Origin: Acinetobacter nosocomialis NIPH 2119 | GTDB lineage: Bacteria > Pseudomonadota > Gammaproteobacteria > Pseudomonadales > Moraxellaceae | Assembly (NCBI RefSeq): GCF_000368085.1 | Contig: NZ_KB849239.1 | Coordinates: forward strand, 509,556-573,555 | Direction of reading: 5' to 3' | Length of the DNA stretch: 64,000 nucleotides | Shown here: positions 62,714 to 64,000 of the stretch, one piece after another | Position numbering within the stretch: position 1 is the first letter of the stretch | How the letters are laid out: the number at the start of each line of letters is the position of its first letter | The notes under the pieces: generated by a model | Told to the model about the DNA's origin: nothing | The model's input: the letters and a program-made list of their open reading frames with translations, nothing else | The model's database searches: none | Made by a program: the position numbers and the translations under genes

Positions 62714-63802
62714 ATGAAAGCGTCACTCCGTTTACGTCTTGATCAACTCTGTGATCGTCATGAAGAACTTACCGCATTGCTTGCAGATGCAGAAGTGATT
62801 TCCGATAACAAACGTTTCCGTAAACTGTCTCGTGAACATAGTGATTTAACTGAAATTACCGAAGTTTGGGGCAAATACCGTCAAGCAGAAGAAGATATTG
62901 AAACTGCTGAAATGATGAAGTCGGACCCCGACTTTAAAGATATGGCAGAAGAAGAAATTCAAGCAAATAAAGCATTGCTTGAAGAATTAGAAAGCCAGCT
63001 CAATATTTTGATGATTCCAAAAGATCCAAATGACTCTAATGCTGCATATTTAGAAATTCGTGCAGGGACGGGCGGTGATGAAGCTGCAATTTTCTCAGGC
63101 GATTTGTTCCGCATGTACAGCAAGTATGCCGAGACACAAGGTTGGCGTATTGAAGTCCTTTCTGAAAATGAAGGCGAGCATGGCGGCTTTAAGGAAGTCA
63201 TTTGCCGTGTAGATGGTGATGGCGTATATGGACGTTTGAAGTTTGAAAGTGGCGCGCATCGTGTACAACGTGTGCCAGCAACTGAATCACAAGGTCGTGT
63301 GCATACATCGGCTTGTACAGTGGCAATTCTGCCCGAAATTGACGTTGATACTAACGTTGAAATTAATCCGGCAGATTTACGTATTGATACTTACCGTGCG
63401 TCAGGTGCGGGTGGTCAGCACATTAACAAAACCGATTCGGCAGTGCGTATTACTCACATTCCAACGGGTACAGTCGTTGAGTGCCAAGAAGAACGTTCGC
63501 AGCATAAGAACAAAGCTAAAGCGATGGCATTGTTAGTATCACGTTTAGAAAATGCTAAACGTGCAGCGGCTGATGCAGCGACTTCTGAAATGCGCCGTGA
63601 TTTGGTCGGTTCTGGTGACCGTTCTGAACGTATCCGTACTTATAACTACCCACAAGGGCGTATGACGGATCACCGTATTAACCTAACTTTATATAAGTTA
63701 GATGCCATTATGGAAGGTGATTTAACTGAATTGCTCGATAGCTTACATCGTGAATATCAGGCAGATCAGCTTGCGATGCTTGCACAGGAAAATGGCGGCT
63801 AA
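62714..63802 (+). CDS. prfA: Peptide chain release factor 1
   Basis: A 362-residue factor that ends translation at UAA and UAG. The codon-reading tripeptide P-A-T is in [11 protein letters not shown]. The G-G-Q motif ([10 protein letters not shown]) enters the peptidyl-transferase centre and is methylated by PrmC, encoded just downstream. Length is standard. The stop overlaps the prmC start by one base. Confidence 0.97.
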   Translation: MKASLRLRLDQLCDRHEELTALLADAEVISDNKRFRKLSREHSDLTEITEVWGKYRQAEEDIETAEMMKSDPDFKDMAEEEIQANKALLEELESQLNILMIPKDPNDSNAAYLEIRAGTGGDEAAIFSGDLFRMYSKYAETQGWRIEVLSENEGEHGGFKEVICRVDGDGVYGRLKFESGAHRVQRVPATESQGRVHTSACTVAILPEIDVDTNVEINPADLRIDTYRASGAGGQHINKTDSAVRITHIPTGTVVECQEERSQHKNKAKAMALLVSRLENAKRAAADAATSEMRRDLVGSGDRSERIRTYNYPQGRMTDHRINLTLYKLDAIMEGDLTELLDSLHREYQADQLAMLAQENGG

Positions 63803-64000
63803 TGAATATTGCTCAAGCGCTTGCAATTCGTGGTGAGCCTGACAGTTATGAACGACAAGAAAATGCTTGGTTGCTTGAGCATTTTCTAAAAATCAATTCA
63901 CTCGAATTAAAGTTCAGACTTGAGCAAGAGTTAACGGCTCAGCAAGAGCAAGACTACTTGGCTGGTCTTGAGCGTATTCAAAATGGTGAACCTTTAGCCT
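63802..64000 (+). CDS. prmC: Release factor glutamine methyltransferase PrmC (partial)
   Basis: The first 66 codons of a gene that runs off the window, starting [11 protein letters not shown]. The segment Q-E-Q-D-Y-L-A-G-L-E-R-I-Q-N-G-E-P-L-A is the family's substrate-recognition region (usual form R-R-x-x-G-E-P-x-A). Coupling with prfA (stop and start share a base) matches the known prfA-prmC operon. Confidence 0.88.
   Translation, partial: MNIAQALAIRGEPDSYERQENAWLLEHFLKINSLELKFRLEQELTAQQEQDYLAGLERIQNGEPLA

Noticed and set aside
1-64000. CRISPR arrays, insertion sequences, integrases, phage genes, rRNA and tRNA genes.
   Set aside because: I saw no regularly spaced repeats, no transposase or integrase proteins, and no tRNA-like TTCGA arms in the gaps. 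The region looks like stable chromosome.

Overview
The window is a chromosomal segment of a gamma-proteobacterium of the genus Acinetobacter, most likely the A. baumannii/calcoaceticus complex. The evidence is the A+T-rich DNA, the protein sequences, and neighbourhoods such as pgaABCD beside ppsR/ppsA, the cyo operon, the dnaB-alr block and a fis-purH-purD string. I see no rRNA, tRNA, CRISPR array, insertion sequence or prophage. It reads as ordinary chromosome with one accessory-looking metabolic locus near the left end.

Left end (1-2200): the first codons of a divergent gene, then a CusRS-like response regulator and sensor kinase, with a CusR-type box in the shared promoter. Positions 2300-12200 hold the most unusual region, a lipid-remodelling locus. 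On the + strand it has a lipocalin, a fatty acid desaturase, an FAD oxidoreductase, a DUF1365 protein, two different cyclopropane-synthase-like methyltransferases, a DUF1295 membrane protein and a histidine kinase. Converging on it from the - strand are an NTF2-like lipoprotein, a chalcone-isomerase-like exported protein and an OmpR-type response regulator whose stop codon overlaps that of the kinase. Three promoters in the locus carry the same direct repeat, TTCAC-N6-TTCAY, placed like an OmpR-family activator site. This suggests one regulon that makes or protects an unusual modified fatty acid.

12400-24000: transporters and small metabolic genes. These are a YddG-like exporter, a PQQ-type sugar dehydrogenase lipoprotein, a GNAT protein, an MFS exporter with a divergent TetR regulator and two matching operators, dctA, gloB and the methionine importer metNIQ. 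24100-33600: purD, purH, fis, a DUF3426 zinc-ribbon protein, prmA, mnmG and a WYL regulator. 33800-37500: the Anbu (ancestral proteasome) operon with its ATP-grasp, alpha-E and transglutaminase partners. 37500-41400: alr, dnaB and the rpsF-rpsR-rplI operon.

41500-50000: the cytochrome bo3 operon cyoABCDE behind a strongly structured leader, an RDD/GYF membrane protein, and the gluconeogenic pair ppsA and ppsR. 51300-57300: the poly-N-acetylglucosamine biofilm operon pgaABCD. 57300-64000: a decayed flavin monooxygenase fragment, a luciferase-like oxidoreductase behind a duplicated operator, two tandem glycine-zipper proteins, a LysR regulator divergent from an exported DJ-1/PfpI protein, then prfA and the start of prmC.
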